The notes beneath the pieces were generated by a model. It was not told the DNA's origin and ran no database searches. It worked only from the letters and a program-made list of their open reading frames with translations. From contig JAANDG010000146.1 in assembly GCA_036852015.1 (NCBI GenBank), forward strand, positions 206,745 through 270,744: 64,000 bases of DNA. The letters are read 5' to 3'. Every line of letters begins with the position of its first letter. Within the stretch, counting starts at the first letter, position 1. Made by a program: the position numbers and the translations under genes. The stretch comes from Pelodera strongyloides. Its lineage: Eukaryota > Nematoda > Chromadorea > Rhabditida > Rhabditidae. Positions 1-11,800 of this stretch are shown here, piece by piece.

Positions 1-163
1 TTTTATTGGTTACTAATTGATTATTGTATTGGAGTTGATATCGACACGCTAATTGAAGTTTAACTGACTTGTAAACGAACACGATCCTGCACTTATTAGG
101 TCTGAAGTAGACTAAACAAAGAATAGTAGTTGTACTGTTTAGCGATGAGGAAGACCATGAATT

Positions 164-242
164 GTACGGTAGCATAGTGGTTACGCGGTGGGTTGGTAAT
201 CCAGTGGCCAGGGTTCGGTTCTAGCTCGTACCAGTACCGTGC
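164..242 (+). pseudogene. tRNA-like relic with Pol III terminator
   Basis: The ends pair fully over seven bases (GTACGGT with ACCGTGC). TAGCATAGTGG at 170-180 fits the A box, GGTTCGGTTCT at 212-222 is close to the B box, and five T residues (243-247) follow at once. A possible anticodon stem with loop TTGGTAA would read GGT (Thr). The D and T arms do not pair properly, so a working tRNA is unlikely. It may be a pseudogene or the head of a SINE. Confidence 0.4.
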
Positions 243-1759
243 TTTTTCGGCCACACTATTTTTTTGAATGTTTTGGTGATATGCTTAGTCTGGCTAGACT
301 TATTTATTAATTGAATGAATGATGATATTGCATGTTTATGATTACAACTATGTTTATCATTTATTTTATCTACTGCTGGCATAAAATAGTTAGTTTCTAG
401 ATGATTATGTAAATATGTGTGTACTATGTACCCTTCTTTTTCTAGCTCCTGTGATACCGTGAACGTGAACTAATATTTCTTCTAAACATGTATAGTTTGG
501 CTAAGGTGCTTGATTCTTGTGCGCATTTTAATCCAATTCCCAACTAATTGTTTTAGTATTTTATGATAATTAGATGGTTTTACTCATCATAACCTGTAGT
601 ATGATTACGTACATGTAGGAAATCGTCTTTATTGGTCTATTCTTTCTATTTTGTACATTTATAACTAATCGATATTTAGGATGTTTGACATTCTGCGCCC
701 AGTACAGTATTGTGTGCTCTTATCAGCTACTTACATAAGTTACCCATGCAGTTGATCGAAAATCTCTCACTCTTATTGTATAAAGTTTTTTTTTTAATTT
801 CTGGTTATTTTTTTCTTATGATGGAAGATGGGATGGGAAAGTGCCGAGCTGGATCGAGGCACGGCAAAATCGATCAGTGTGATGAAAGTGCAACAATTGA
901 ATGGCCGCGGTTTTATTTACCTTGAACAATTAATATGAGTACATTACCTCACAAATCGCAACGAAGGTAATAGCAATTATTTCAACACATTGGGCTAATA
1001 GATGGTCGTGAGGTTCCGAAAGTGGAGTTTTGAGGTCGCGGTGACATGCTACAAACAGCACCATCTCTTACTGGTTTAGTTTTCCTTTCTTGCTTCGTCG
1101 ACTTGTGAATGTTTTAGAAAAAAACACAACAATACACCCTTTTTGCCGAGTAAATCTACACAAAAAGTCCCATTTGGGCAGCACTCGTCCATTGTCAAAA
1201 GCAGTGCAATGAAGTTGCCCATAGTGCGGGATTCTTATGTGGATGTTGATGTACAGCATTCGAGCAAGCTAGTAGAGTCATACGGTAACACTCTCCATTG
1301 AGGCATTCAAGGGGAAACTGTTAGAGTCATACGGCAACTCCCACAGGAAAGTGGAAACCCCGATATGGCCCCGATTATTTCGGAAAAAAAACCGATATGG
1401 CCCCGAGCCCCGACTCTTCCAAAAAAACGCCGATTATGGCCCAGGTCAAGTCCCGGGGTTTTTGGTTTCCCATGACCCACATAATAAAAGAAACTTTATT
1501 AAACGCTGACAAGAAAAATAACGGCAAATAAATGTTTGAGCATTATTGAGATTTGTGTGGTTGTTTTTGGAGAATTTATGGTAACTTTACAGTTTCGGTG
1601 TTGGTTGTGATGTAGTTATTGGATAGGTATAAACCGAAGTAGGTAGAATTTATGAATCTATTTATAGTTAGCAATTAGAGGTAACGTTTGAACTGTGCGA
1701 CAAAACGTGGACATATCTCATGTTACTCCACTCTCCACACCATCATTATAATATAAGGG

Positions 1760-1931
1760 TTAAAGCGAAATGCCGTCCGGTTTTTGAAACGCACCTCAAG
1801 TCCTTGCATTACTATGCATTTATGCAACGTGGGGTCTAATTTTTATTCTATTTTTTGCTCATTTGCATATGCTGCATCAGAAAGCAGGTGTACGCAATGC
1901 GTTTCAAAAACCGGCCGGTATTTCGCTTTAA
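1760..1931. mobile_element. family A hairpin MITE, copy 1
   Basis: Begins TTAAAGCGAAATGCCG and ends CGGTATTTCGCTTTAA. The arms are inverted repeats around GGCCGGTTTTTGAAACGCA. The interior holds ATTTGCAT, and TTAA flanks both ends. It lies downstream of eps-8. Confidence 0.85.
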
Positions 1932-2006
1932 AAAGCGAGACGGTGCTGCAAGTAAAAAACTAGTACATTACTGAGAGAATAGGTTTCACAGTGGCCAAAC
2001 GGCTCA

Positions 2007-2124
2007 GAGGCCATATTCACCACTCAATTCCCCGTCTTTTTCTCTGCGTGTCCCACATTAGAATGCTATTTTCTCTCCCCAGGGACTATTTCCCAGAGGG
2101 AATCGGAGTGGTGAATATGGCCTC
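2007..2124. mobile_element. family C hairpin, copy 1
   Basis: GAGGCCATATTCACCACTC ... GAGTGGTGAATATGGCCTC, with inverted AATTCCCC/GGGAAT blocks and TTCTCTG inside. No TTAA ends. Confidence 0.8.
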
Positions 2125-3004
2125 AGGAAGCTAGGTGATTTCTTGCAAACTAATATAAACTATAATAAATCGAGAGAAAAAACCTATACTTTTACTCTAT
2201 GTCTTCTAGTTTATGAGTGGCAGGAAGTGCTGGTGCAGGGTATATAGAAAACTTATTAAGGAAATAGTAAATAACTAAAATATAGATTCTAGAAAACATA
2301 AATCAAAAGAAACGGACAAAAAAAAAGAAAAGAGTAAGGCACATTGAAATGACTGGGCTTGAGGTGTAAATGGTAAATCTGAATAAATATAGAGAAATCT
2401 GGATAACATCCGAGTAAGCTACTTGAAATAAATTTTAATGAAAAGTGTTTTATAAAGATTTATAAAGAAATTCAGGTGAATAACATATACAGGAAGTCTA
2501 TTGAGCATATTTGGATGAATTGGGATAATACAAGTAACGGTCACAGTGGAAACGACTAGGGATTAATGGCAAAGTATCAAATCACAAAGGAGGTCACATA
2601 AAATAAGAAAACAACTATCTTGTACAGAATTACTGCTATGACTTTAGTAAGGCACTTTAAAAAAGTCCATAATTCAAGTTATTTCTAACGGCACGGGAAA
2701 ACCTTGAATATATAAAAGTGCTAAACCTGAATGCCGCTGCGCTTACATTACTGGCGTCGTCAATAAGGTAAAATGTGTGCGGCGCAGTCCTCGCACACAA
2801 TTTTGGAGTGCGGCACACTTGTCTTGCACTGTTGGGTGCGCCACATTTTTGCGCCCCAGAATTACAAACTGGAATTACCAATTCAGCTTTGAAACGTGGG
2901 TTTATCGCAAGCTTATTATTAGTATTCGAGCAAACTTTTCAAGTCAAACTCAAGATGAACATAAATTTATCTGTGAAATGATCTATGGTCTTCTAATATT
3001 CTAT

Positions 3005-5800
3005 CTATGAAAGACGTGGTCGTTGTTCTGTGGCTGCTTCGGCGGGAAGTGTGACCGGCTCTTCGCCAGCCGCCTCATTACTCAACTCGACGTGCGTCTT
3101 ACGGTGCTTGAGGATGGCCTGCAGCTCGGAACGAGACTTCGTCTGGTACTGCAATAGGCTACTGTAATGAATAGCAGACTTTATACGATAATAGTCCGTT
3201 TCATCTTCTGATTAGGTTTCTAAGAAATTCAAACATTTGCTCCCAGTTCTATGTTTTGCATTAGTCTGAAACTCTACTTTCGCTCAAACTCAAGGAGGCG
3301 TTCACTATTCTATTTTTAGGGTTTTAGTGCTGATCCAAATCCCACGGGCCAAATGAAGGACGTATAAAACATATTTTCACTTTATGCACTCCATATTATG
3401 AGTTTGAAAGCTCTGAAAGTGGGTAGAACTTTTGAGGCCGTATTCACAAACACACAGGGAACCTCCCTAGGCTCACGAGCGCTCTGAATCTCTTCTGCTC
3501 TCGCACTCTTTATGCTCTCTTTAGCTCCCTGGGGAGGCCAGGGAGGGCTCTCTGCGTGCTGGTGAATACGGCCTCTGTTCAGCGATCGCATTCAAATATA
3601 TATTAGTTACTTTTACTGTTGAAGAATAAGATGGATAGGATAATGCTTACATTTGAGCGGCTCTTCTCCACTAGAAGTTGTGAGTAAAGCCTCGCTCCCT
3701 CCTCTTTACCGGCTGCTCGTTCCAGCACCGGTTTGCTGAGCGAGAAGAGCGCCGCACCGTCCTGGCGCTCCAAAAGTTCCATCAACCTGAACGCCACTCT
3801 TTTGTTGAACATGTCAATTTCGCATTTGTGTCAGATAGTATCATGGAAATAATCTCCATGCTAACGATAAAAGAAATACCGATGGACCCATGGGTTTCAC
3901 TGAATATTCCCTAAATGATATTCCAAACAAACCTGATGGAAAATCCTTTCTCCCGCAACCATTTCTGCACGTCATCTTCGTTAGTTTGCTCTGTCAAACG
4001 AACACTGGACTTTACCACCTAAACATATTATATGTTACATATTCGATCGATTAAAGCGAAATAACGGCCGGGTTTTGAAACACATCGAGTACACTAGCAT
4101 TCTTATGCAGCTTATGCAAATGAGCATAAATTCGCACAATATGTAAGAAATCAGTTGGCCGCGATGTGTTTCAAAAACCGGTCAATATTTCGCTTTAAAA
4201 TATTGAAGAAAGGTCATGCATGATACTTGGGCATTATATCTTCTGCACATGTAACACTGTACCATTTCCGCAGATTCGGTTGATATAAAGGGGAAAGGGG
4301 TGCACATTATCTTTTTTATGATGCTAACTTTACGGAGAAAGTATCAGGGGCAATATGAACACCGTTTTTTCCAGAAAACCTCAACTAAATAAAACAAAAT
4401 ATAATCTAACCCTTGGTTGTTGCTGTTGCAAAGCGCGTCCATTGTTGCGTGTGAGTGTATCGTTGAATTCTCGAGTGACTTGGTCAACTGAAAATAATAA
4501 AATCATGAAAAACACTCGGAACTAGGGGTAAACTTAAAAACCACAAAAAATTTCGCGCTTCATACCTCGGAGAGGTATTCCCCGGCAAACTGTTCGGTCA
4601 GGTACCATAAGAAACGTCAGAGAACTTTTTACGTTTTATATCCGTCCATTAGCACTTTCTCTACATAGTAATGGTTCAACGAATGAATTTCATTCCTACG
4701 ATTATAACAAGGCGTTTCCAATACTGTAATCATGCCCTAAAAGAGCAAAAATTGATTCTGAGTACGGAACCTGACCGGACAGTATTCCGCGGAATAACTC
4801 TGCGAGTTCTTCGTGTAAAGAAATGCGCTTTTCACAGTATTATTCCTGGAATTCCGGGCATCCTGTCCTGTGCAAGGAAACTATTTTCTCGTGGGCGTGT
4901 CCCTTTAAAATGCCTTCCATATGTTTATATAAATATACTTACTATCCTCTCTACGGTTGAGAATCATTCTCGCTTTCTGTCTTTCCCTATCTGTTTCCGC
5001 TGCTGACGGTTGTGCAACCTGGAAATGATTAGATAACATTTATTATTATTTTTTTAAACAGAAGCGCCGCCATAATTTGTCTACCGAAGCAGTGAGCGTA
5101 CAGACTACAGACGCCATCACTACTACCACTACAATGGCCGGTCAATTTCTTACCTCTTGCTGTTTTAACCAGGGCGGCCATGATTAATATAATGTATTAT
5201 TATTTGGTTTATTGTAGCTATTTTAAATTTAGTGCTTTTGTTTAATTTATTCATGTTGTTATAAACGAAGGAGTCATATCTCAAAACTTACCTTGTTGAG
5301 CTTTACAGTATTTATTTGCTCGCGCATCGTCGGAGTCGGGGGCACGAGAATCTGTGGGGGTGGCGGGGGCGGCTGGAATAAAACGCAATATAAAAGTAGT
5401 TAATCAATCAGCTGCTGCCATACAATGCTGCAAGATTAGTCTTGCCCCTACAATAAGTTTTGTTTAGATTTTGAGTTTTGTTTTGTGTTTCTTCCGCATT
5501 TCACAGTCCAACGCCCTAGATTCAAAGCGTAAACTCAACAATTTACTTACATTAAAATCACACGTTCACCATACCAACATGTTCACGTACTTTATATTAT
5601 CTTTTTTATTATTATTGCGAAGCATAAATAAACATCAAACTACGGTAAACTAGTCTCATTTACAAGAAATAAAAAGTACTCACAACTGGCGCCTGGTTTA
5701 CTGGGTAGAACCTCGTCTGTACTCCAGCATCTTGAATCGTTTGCGTTTCCATACGATGCGACATTTCTGAATGTTGATTTTCTTCAGTCTTACTGTACCG
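3005..5800 (-). CDS. eps-8: eps-8 C-terminal actin-binding exons 19-25
   Basis: Exons 5800-5684, 5372-5292, 5018-4943, 4487-4411, 4018-3933, 3786-3651 and 3148-3005 (TAG at 3005-3007). A polyproline patch (exon 20) comes first, then the EPS8 effector fold: DVQKWLREKGFS (human DVKTWLQSKGFN), GAALFSLSK (human GAQLFSLNK), EGARLYSQLLVEK (human EGARVYSQITVQK) and SELQAILKHRK (human SELQEIMRRRQ). For exon 24 I chose the acceptor GTTCAG at 3787 because it preserves the exact 18-residue spacing to the human protein; an acceptor 26 nt upstream is also possible. This region carries the capping and bundling activity in EPS8 proteins. Confidence 0.9.
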
Positions 5801-8800
5801 CTGTTTAGAAACAATTTCGATTTGCAAGCGCCTATACGTGTAGGATCGAGTCGAAAAGAAGAAAGTTTGTAAAGCTATGCAACATTCGCGGCAACAACTT
5901 TGTGGCTTGGGCATTTTGAATTATTGGAGCAGTTGAGTGTTATTTTGCGATACCATAACTTTTATTTTGAGGTCCTGTAAATGGACCACCTTTGATGCAT
6001 TTTTATTAGATTACAGCACTTCCTTTTTAATTTTTGTGTGAACTAGTAAGGAATTGCATATTCCAAATATTCAATCATTTGTTAGCGCGATAGCATAGCG
6101 CTAGCATAGTTTGGGTTTGATCCGAGAGCCCCCTTTTCAGGTTTTCACCTTGAATTTTAATTAGAATTTGTGATTGTATAGTGATTTGAGGTAATAGTTA
6201 ATGTGTTGTATGTTTAGTTTAAACTGTGAAATATTCTAAATGTCTACTGTATCTAATATACTGTAGGTTATTGTGAAGTTTTCTAATTACTAAATTGTGG
6301 TTTTGAACTTTTTTTCGGTATAATCTTTACTGTGACACTGTTTAAAGGGTCAGGCCCACCGTTTTGAACCCATATTTATTATTTGTTCATAATTTTTGTA
6401 AAGGGTGTTTATTATAAAATATACACACTGAGTTTGAGCTGGCTTTACCATCACGAAGCTTTTCACGTAAGTTTTCCTTACAGAGTATACAGTATGGAAA
6501 AGCAATTGCACCCTTATTTCCTTGTTGTGCGTGTCCCGAGGATAGCCGTATGTATAGCCAGGCTCCGAGGGACAGAAAAAAGAGCGATTTGCCCCCGGGA
6601 CACGCACAATAAGGAAATAAGGGTGCAATTGCTTTTCCATACTGTATACTCTGTAAGGAAAACTTACGTGAAAATCTTTGCAATGGTGAAGCCAGTTCAA
6701 ACACAGTGTGTATATTTTATAACAAACACCCTTTACAAAAATTATGAACAAATAATAAATATAGGTTTATATCGGTGGGCCTGACCCTTTAACAATTCTA
6801 GCTTGTGTGATTTTATTTGTTAAAGGCTCACGTACAAAATGCCCACGTGCAGAAAGTTTTCCCCAATTTTTCTGTGATAAATCTCCCAGATTACTCAAAC
6901 GTGGCATTGTAATTTTTTTATAAATTTTCGCATTATAAATTTTCGTCGGATTAAATATTGTCTCCATCATCATTGGCCACATTTATTCATTTTCCTTATT
7001 GAATGTTTCGAGCACACTTTTTTCCTGACTATGGTGCTTGTGTATATGCGATGAAACGTACTTTTGACCGTGCATGAGAATTTAGCTTTAGGCGCGACTA
7101 CCCCCGATATCAGTGAAAATTAGCATGTCTCTCGCATTCTAATGGGAATTAGAATACGAAAGATTGGCGAAAATAATCAAATGCAAAATTCGAATCAGTT
7201 TGCATTCTACGTTTGCACGGACAACACGCTCTTCCTACAACTCATTTGGCCGGTATGTTTTCTATTTTACTTCTCTAATTTATCGTTTATCCTTCAGAGA
7301 GTAAGAATATAACTTTATATTCATAAAACTACCAGTCTAGCAATTTACGTTGTTTCATGCATCAACTAGCCATAATGTAACTGAACGTAAGCTGTGGTTA
7401 CCAGTTTCGGTACCGTAATACTTAAACTTTTCGGCTGGATTCTCCGGATTTCGGGAAAGATCAAGCTCAAGGAGTGAAGGAAGGAGCAAAGAAGGAATGG
7501 TTGTATCTCAAGAAACTCTAGCACGGAAGGAGGCATCAAAGGACTCCACCACTGCAAGATAAGTTCATTTTGACTCTTAGCTCAGCTAACCTAGCCGCTA
7601 CTTTTGGAGACCGTAGATCCATAAAAATGTCTGTTAATCAAGGATATATCTAGGACAAAGTCTAGGAGGCTTTCCAAACTGCCCTTCCTTTGCTATTTCT
7701 AATTTGATTGAATTCTGTACTTGAAACTTGAAATTGTCCAAAACTCCAAAAATTTGTTCACCAACTGCCCAACTATGTGTAAAAATGTCCAAAAACATGA
7801 ACTTATGGTCTGAATTAATTGGTCGCCAGTTTTCCTCCTAGCCCCATAGGTGATGCGTACCATATCTGTTTTCTAGTTGAGTTATCAACTTTTTGACCTA
7901 ACCGAAAACTGTAAATTGTTCCATGATCTATACACTATGGGGGCGTGCGCAACTGAGCGCATAGTTTGAACACTGTAATAATAGAATTTCTGTCAAAATC
8001 CAAAAGTATTAGGAAAAGACTTGGCTTAACATTATTGGAACAAGCACAACACACTAAATGATACAGCACGTAGGTCAAAGGTGTATACTTTGAGACCATA
8101 TCTCGAGGCTACGCACGATATTTTAGCTCCTCACATAAGCTAATATTCCGCACAAAACTCTCCTACATGCGATAATTCATCAAGCTGTCTACCCTCTCCA
8201 GCTACTGCTCGATGTCTCGTCCATCTTTTACTCTTGCTCCTACTAACACGACTATTCTGAAAGTTCAGTTCTCGCCCATGATTTCCTTTTTCTCTTTCGT
8301 TTACAATTCAATGCGCCAATTCTTGGCAAAGCAATGCAATTTGCTCTCATTCTTCTAGGTAACATATATGCATTTCTGTATTATCTGGAGTGTTTTCACT
8401 AATTTAACGAGCGAATGCTTGCTAGCGATACGTTAAAGGATGGGAATGGGTTACGTGTAACCCTTAGGACAGGGAGACATTGTAGAGGCTAGCTCCTAAT
8501 AGATTAGCAAACCGTTTATTGGTGATACTGTGAAGGATACAAAAACTAACACGACGATGAAGCTCAACTCACAATTGTAACTTGTTGTCCACGTTTTATC
8601 AGTATCCCTTTGGAAAAAAATAAAAGCGCACTAAATCCGGCTACGTCCGGTCCGCTTAATTGCCACAGAACGTAAATGCCGCAGGGAGGCGCCTGGTTGG
8701 TGAGCCGCACTGAGCCCCTCACTTTAGACCGGGTACTGGGCGACGGCTGTAGTTCCTCACCGGTGTCTGCACGATAAGTGCATTCACTGGACCATTCCCA

Positions 8801-11800
8801 GCCGATACGGTGACAAGTTGCAAGAGTTGAGCTTTATGATATTTTTATTGTGTTTACCATCTCCTTCACAGCATCATCAAGGAGTGGTTTTCTAATGGAT
8901 TAGGAGTTTAGTCACTACAATGTTTTCCTGACCTAGGGCTTAGTACGTATCCCACTCCCAGTGTGTCCTCTACCTTATCGTTAGTAAGCATTATCTTGTT
9001 GAACTAGTGAACATGCTCGAGTTAATGTGAAAATGTTTCAATGTTACCTAGAAGAATGCGAGTGGATTACATTGTTTTGTCTAGAATTGGGGCATTGAAT
9101 TGTAAGTTTGAGAGAAAAATGAAATCATGAGCGAGAATTGAACTTCCAGACTCGCTCTGTTAGTAGGAGAAAAGAGCAAAGGATGGACGAGACATCGAGC
9201 AGTATCTGGAGAGGGAAGACAGCTTGATGAATTATTTCATGTAAAAGAGTTTTGTGTGGAATATTAGCTTATGTGAGGAGCTGGGATATCGTGCGCAGTC
9301 TCGAGATATGGTCTCAAAGTATTCACCTTGATCTACGTACTACATTAGTTAGAGTGTTGTGCTTGTTCCAGCAATGTTAGGAGTAAGCCTTTTTCTGGCC
9401 TTTGAGGATTTCGACTGAGGCCTTATTATTACAGAGCGCAAGTTGTGCGCACAGTTGCGCAGTCCCAGTAGTGCATAGGTCATGGAACAATTTACAATGT
9501 TCGCTTAGGTCGGACTTAAACCTCAACTAGGAAACAGGGATGATACTCATCACGTGCGGGGCTAGGGGAAAAATTGGCGTCCAGTTAGTTCGTGGTCATC
9601 TATGTGTCTATTGTGAAATACATCAACTTGGAGATAGCATAAAAAGGGCGGTTTATGTCCCTGGAAGTTCAGGGAATACCAATACCTATTATGATGGTGT
9701 GGTCCCAATTTACTAATCAATACTAATGAGCAAACATTTTCGAGGCTGGATCCCACTAAACCGGACATCCCAATGTTTCTTGTACCTCAACGATGTCAAC
9801 GCCCACAATGACGCCAAGAGTTCAAGGAGGTAAGTTGTGCCGCGATTCATTTGCGACCTTATGGCAAACTATCAGTGGAGTGATGAGTGATTGAATATCA
9901 TAAAGGACCTAGGATCTCTCTGAACTCTTAAATGTCAGAAAAATGAGGAACAGAATATCGTAGTCTATCGTGTTTGGTTTGAATTTCCTTGATTGCGATT
10001 CTGTTTCGACTGTTAGTTGTAATAAAAATTGGTGTTTCCATTGTCGTGGGCACGCAGATGTCTTTTTCGGCAAATTTTCTTTTATTGAAAGCAAAGCGAT
10101 AATTTTTTTTGGTGGTTTTCTGATCAAACGATGAAAATCGAAGTGAATTTTCCTTATTGTGGACTTAGGCTTTAGATATTCTGGTATTCAGAGAAATTGT
10201 CGGTATATGACTAACGATACGGGTTATTGGACTGAGAACAGTCGGGGGCACAATTGCCCTTATTTTTTGATGATATTTAGGCTTGGAAAGTCTCCTAATC
10301 GTGAAATTGTGGAACGCATATATTTTTCTTTACGCATTAATTGATTTAAAGCGAAATACCTGCCGGTTTTTGAAACACATCGAGTTAACCAGCATTCTTA
10401 CGCTGCTTATGCAAATGAACATAAATTAGAATAAAAAAGCGAGCCAAATTCGAGCAAGTTAGCATAACTACTTAGAAATTCAGTTGTCCACTATGCGTTT
10501 AAGAAACCGGCCGGTATTTCGCTTAAAGGGAGAGGCTCACGAGAAAAAAGTTTCCCTTAATTTACTTACAGAATGTCCGAAATTTCAGAAATATTTCTGT
10601 GAAAACCGCATTTCCTTGCGCCTCGAACTCGCAGAGTTATTCGCCGGCAAACAGTTCGGCCAGGTACGTAGTCAGCAACGCCAAACTACATTTTTTACGG
10701 TTTATATCCGTCCATTTGTATTCTTTCTTTACATACTAATTGAGAAACGAATGAAGATCATTACTACGATTATGAGAAGGCGTTTCCTATACTGTTGTGC
10801 CCTAAAAGCGCAGAAATTGATTCAGACTAGGATACCTGTCCGAACTGTTTGCCGGAGAATAACTCTGTGAGTTCTGGGTGCAAAGAAATGCGGTTTTCAC
10901 AGTAATATTTCTGCAATTCAGGACGTTATGAGCAAGTAAATTGAGGAAATCTTTTTTCTCGTGGGCCTCTCCCTTTAACTGCGTCGAACGATAGTATGTA
11001 ATATCCTTTATTGGTGGTAATTGCATCGATTTTCTTCCCGCGTATAGTTATTCTACCGCTCTGTTTTGGCACCCTGTTGGGGTTAATAAGAAGATGAAAA
11101 TTGTTAATAAGAAGAAATTTGGGGGCCAAATCAGTGCGTAGCTTTCGCGAATACCGTCCACCATTGGCTCTCATATTGGACAAATAAGTTTATGAAATTA
11201 TGTATGCCTCTTACCTCTCCATCCACCTCACTCTCTAACTGTCTCTGTTCTTTTTTCTTTTCTTCATTCCGTGTACTGCTTTTGTTCAATGTTATCTTTC
11301 TTGTATTCATTACATATAGATGAATTTCTTCTTATTTATAATAAAAACTTTATCGAACATATAACTTGGGAGGATGCATCTTTTTCCAAAACGAAACATA
11401 AGCATACAAGGGACAAAATATCGGGAGAGCTGCCAAGTGAACGAAACCTCCCCGGACCGGTTAGTGCCCAATAGTCAGGCTAATTTTGAACTAATTATGC
11501 TAATTTTTCTTTTCGTTACTTTGAAAACAGTAGTATTTCTCCATTCTCTAATCTCCGGTAACTCCGAGGTAGTTTTCCCGTGAAGAACGGCTCTTACTAA
11601 TATTCGCATATCAGCCACTAACCGTCCATATACAAAGGGATACAAACGAAAAACAAACATAGTACAATAATTCCATCTGAACATATTTTAGAATATGGTA
11701 AGGGGCGGGCCTGGAGGCTTGTGCCTCGCTCCACGCGTTGCTAGATTAAACTCCCGAAATATAAGTGCACGCTTACCAAATCCTACAATGTATCAAACGG

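Larger units (their letters stand above)
1..3004. other. sequence 3' of eps-8, no gene
   Basis: AT-rich. It holds the tRNA-like relic, one family A hairpin (1760-1931), one family C hairpin (2007-2124), a short duplicated phrase AGAGTCATACGG at about 1275 and 1323, and a GC-rich imperfect inverted repeat (about 2770-2860). The eps-8 3' UTR must begin at 3004 and run leftward. No other protein-coding exon is recognisable. Confidence 0.6.

Noticed and set aside
6350..6784. Two overlapping 133-aa reading frames on opposite strands with almost the same protein
   Set aside because: They are the two arms of the family B palindrome read in both directions; no protein similarity.
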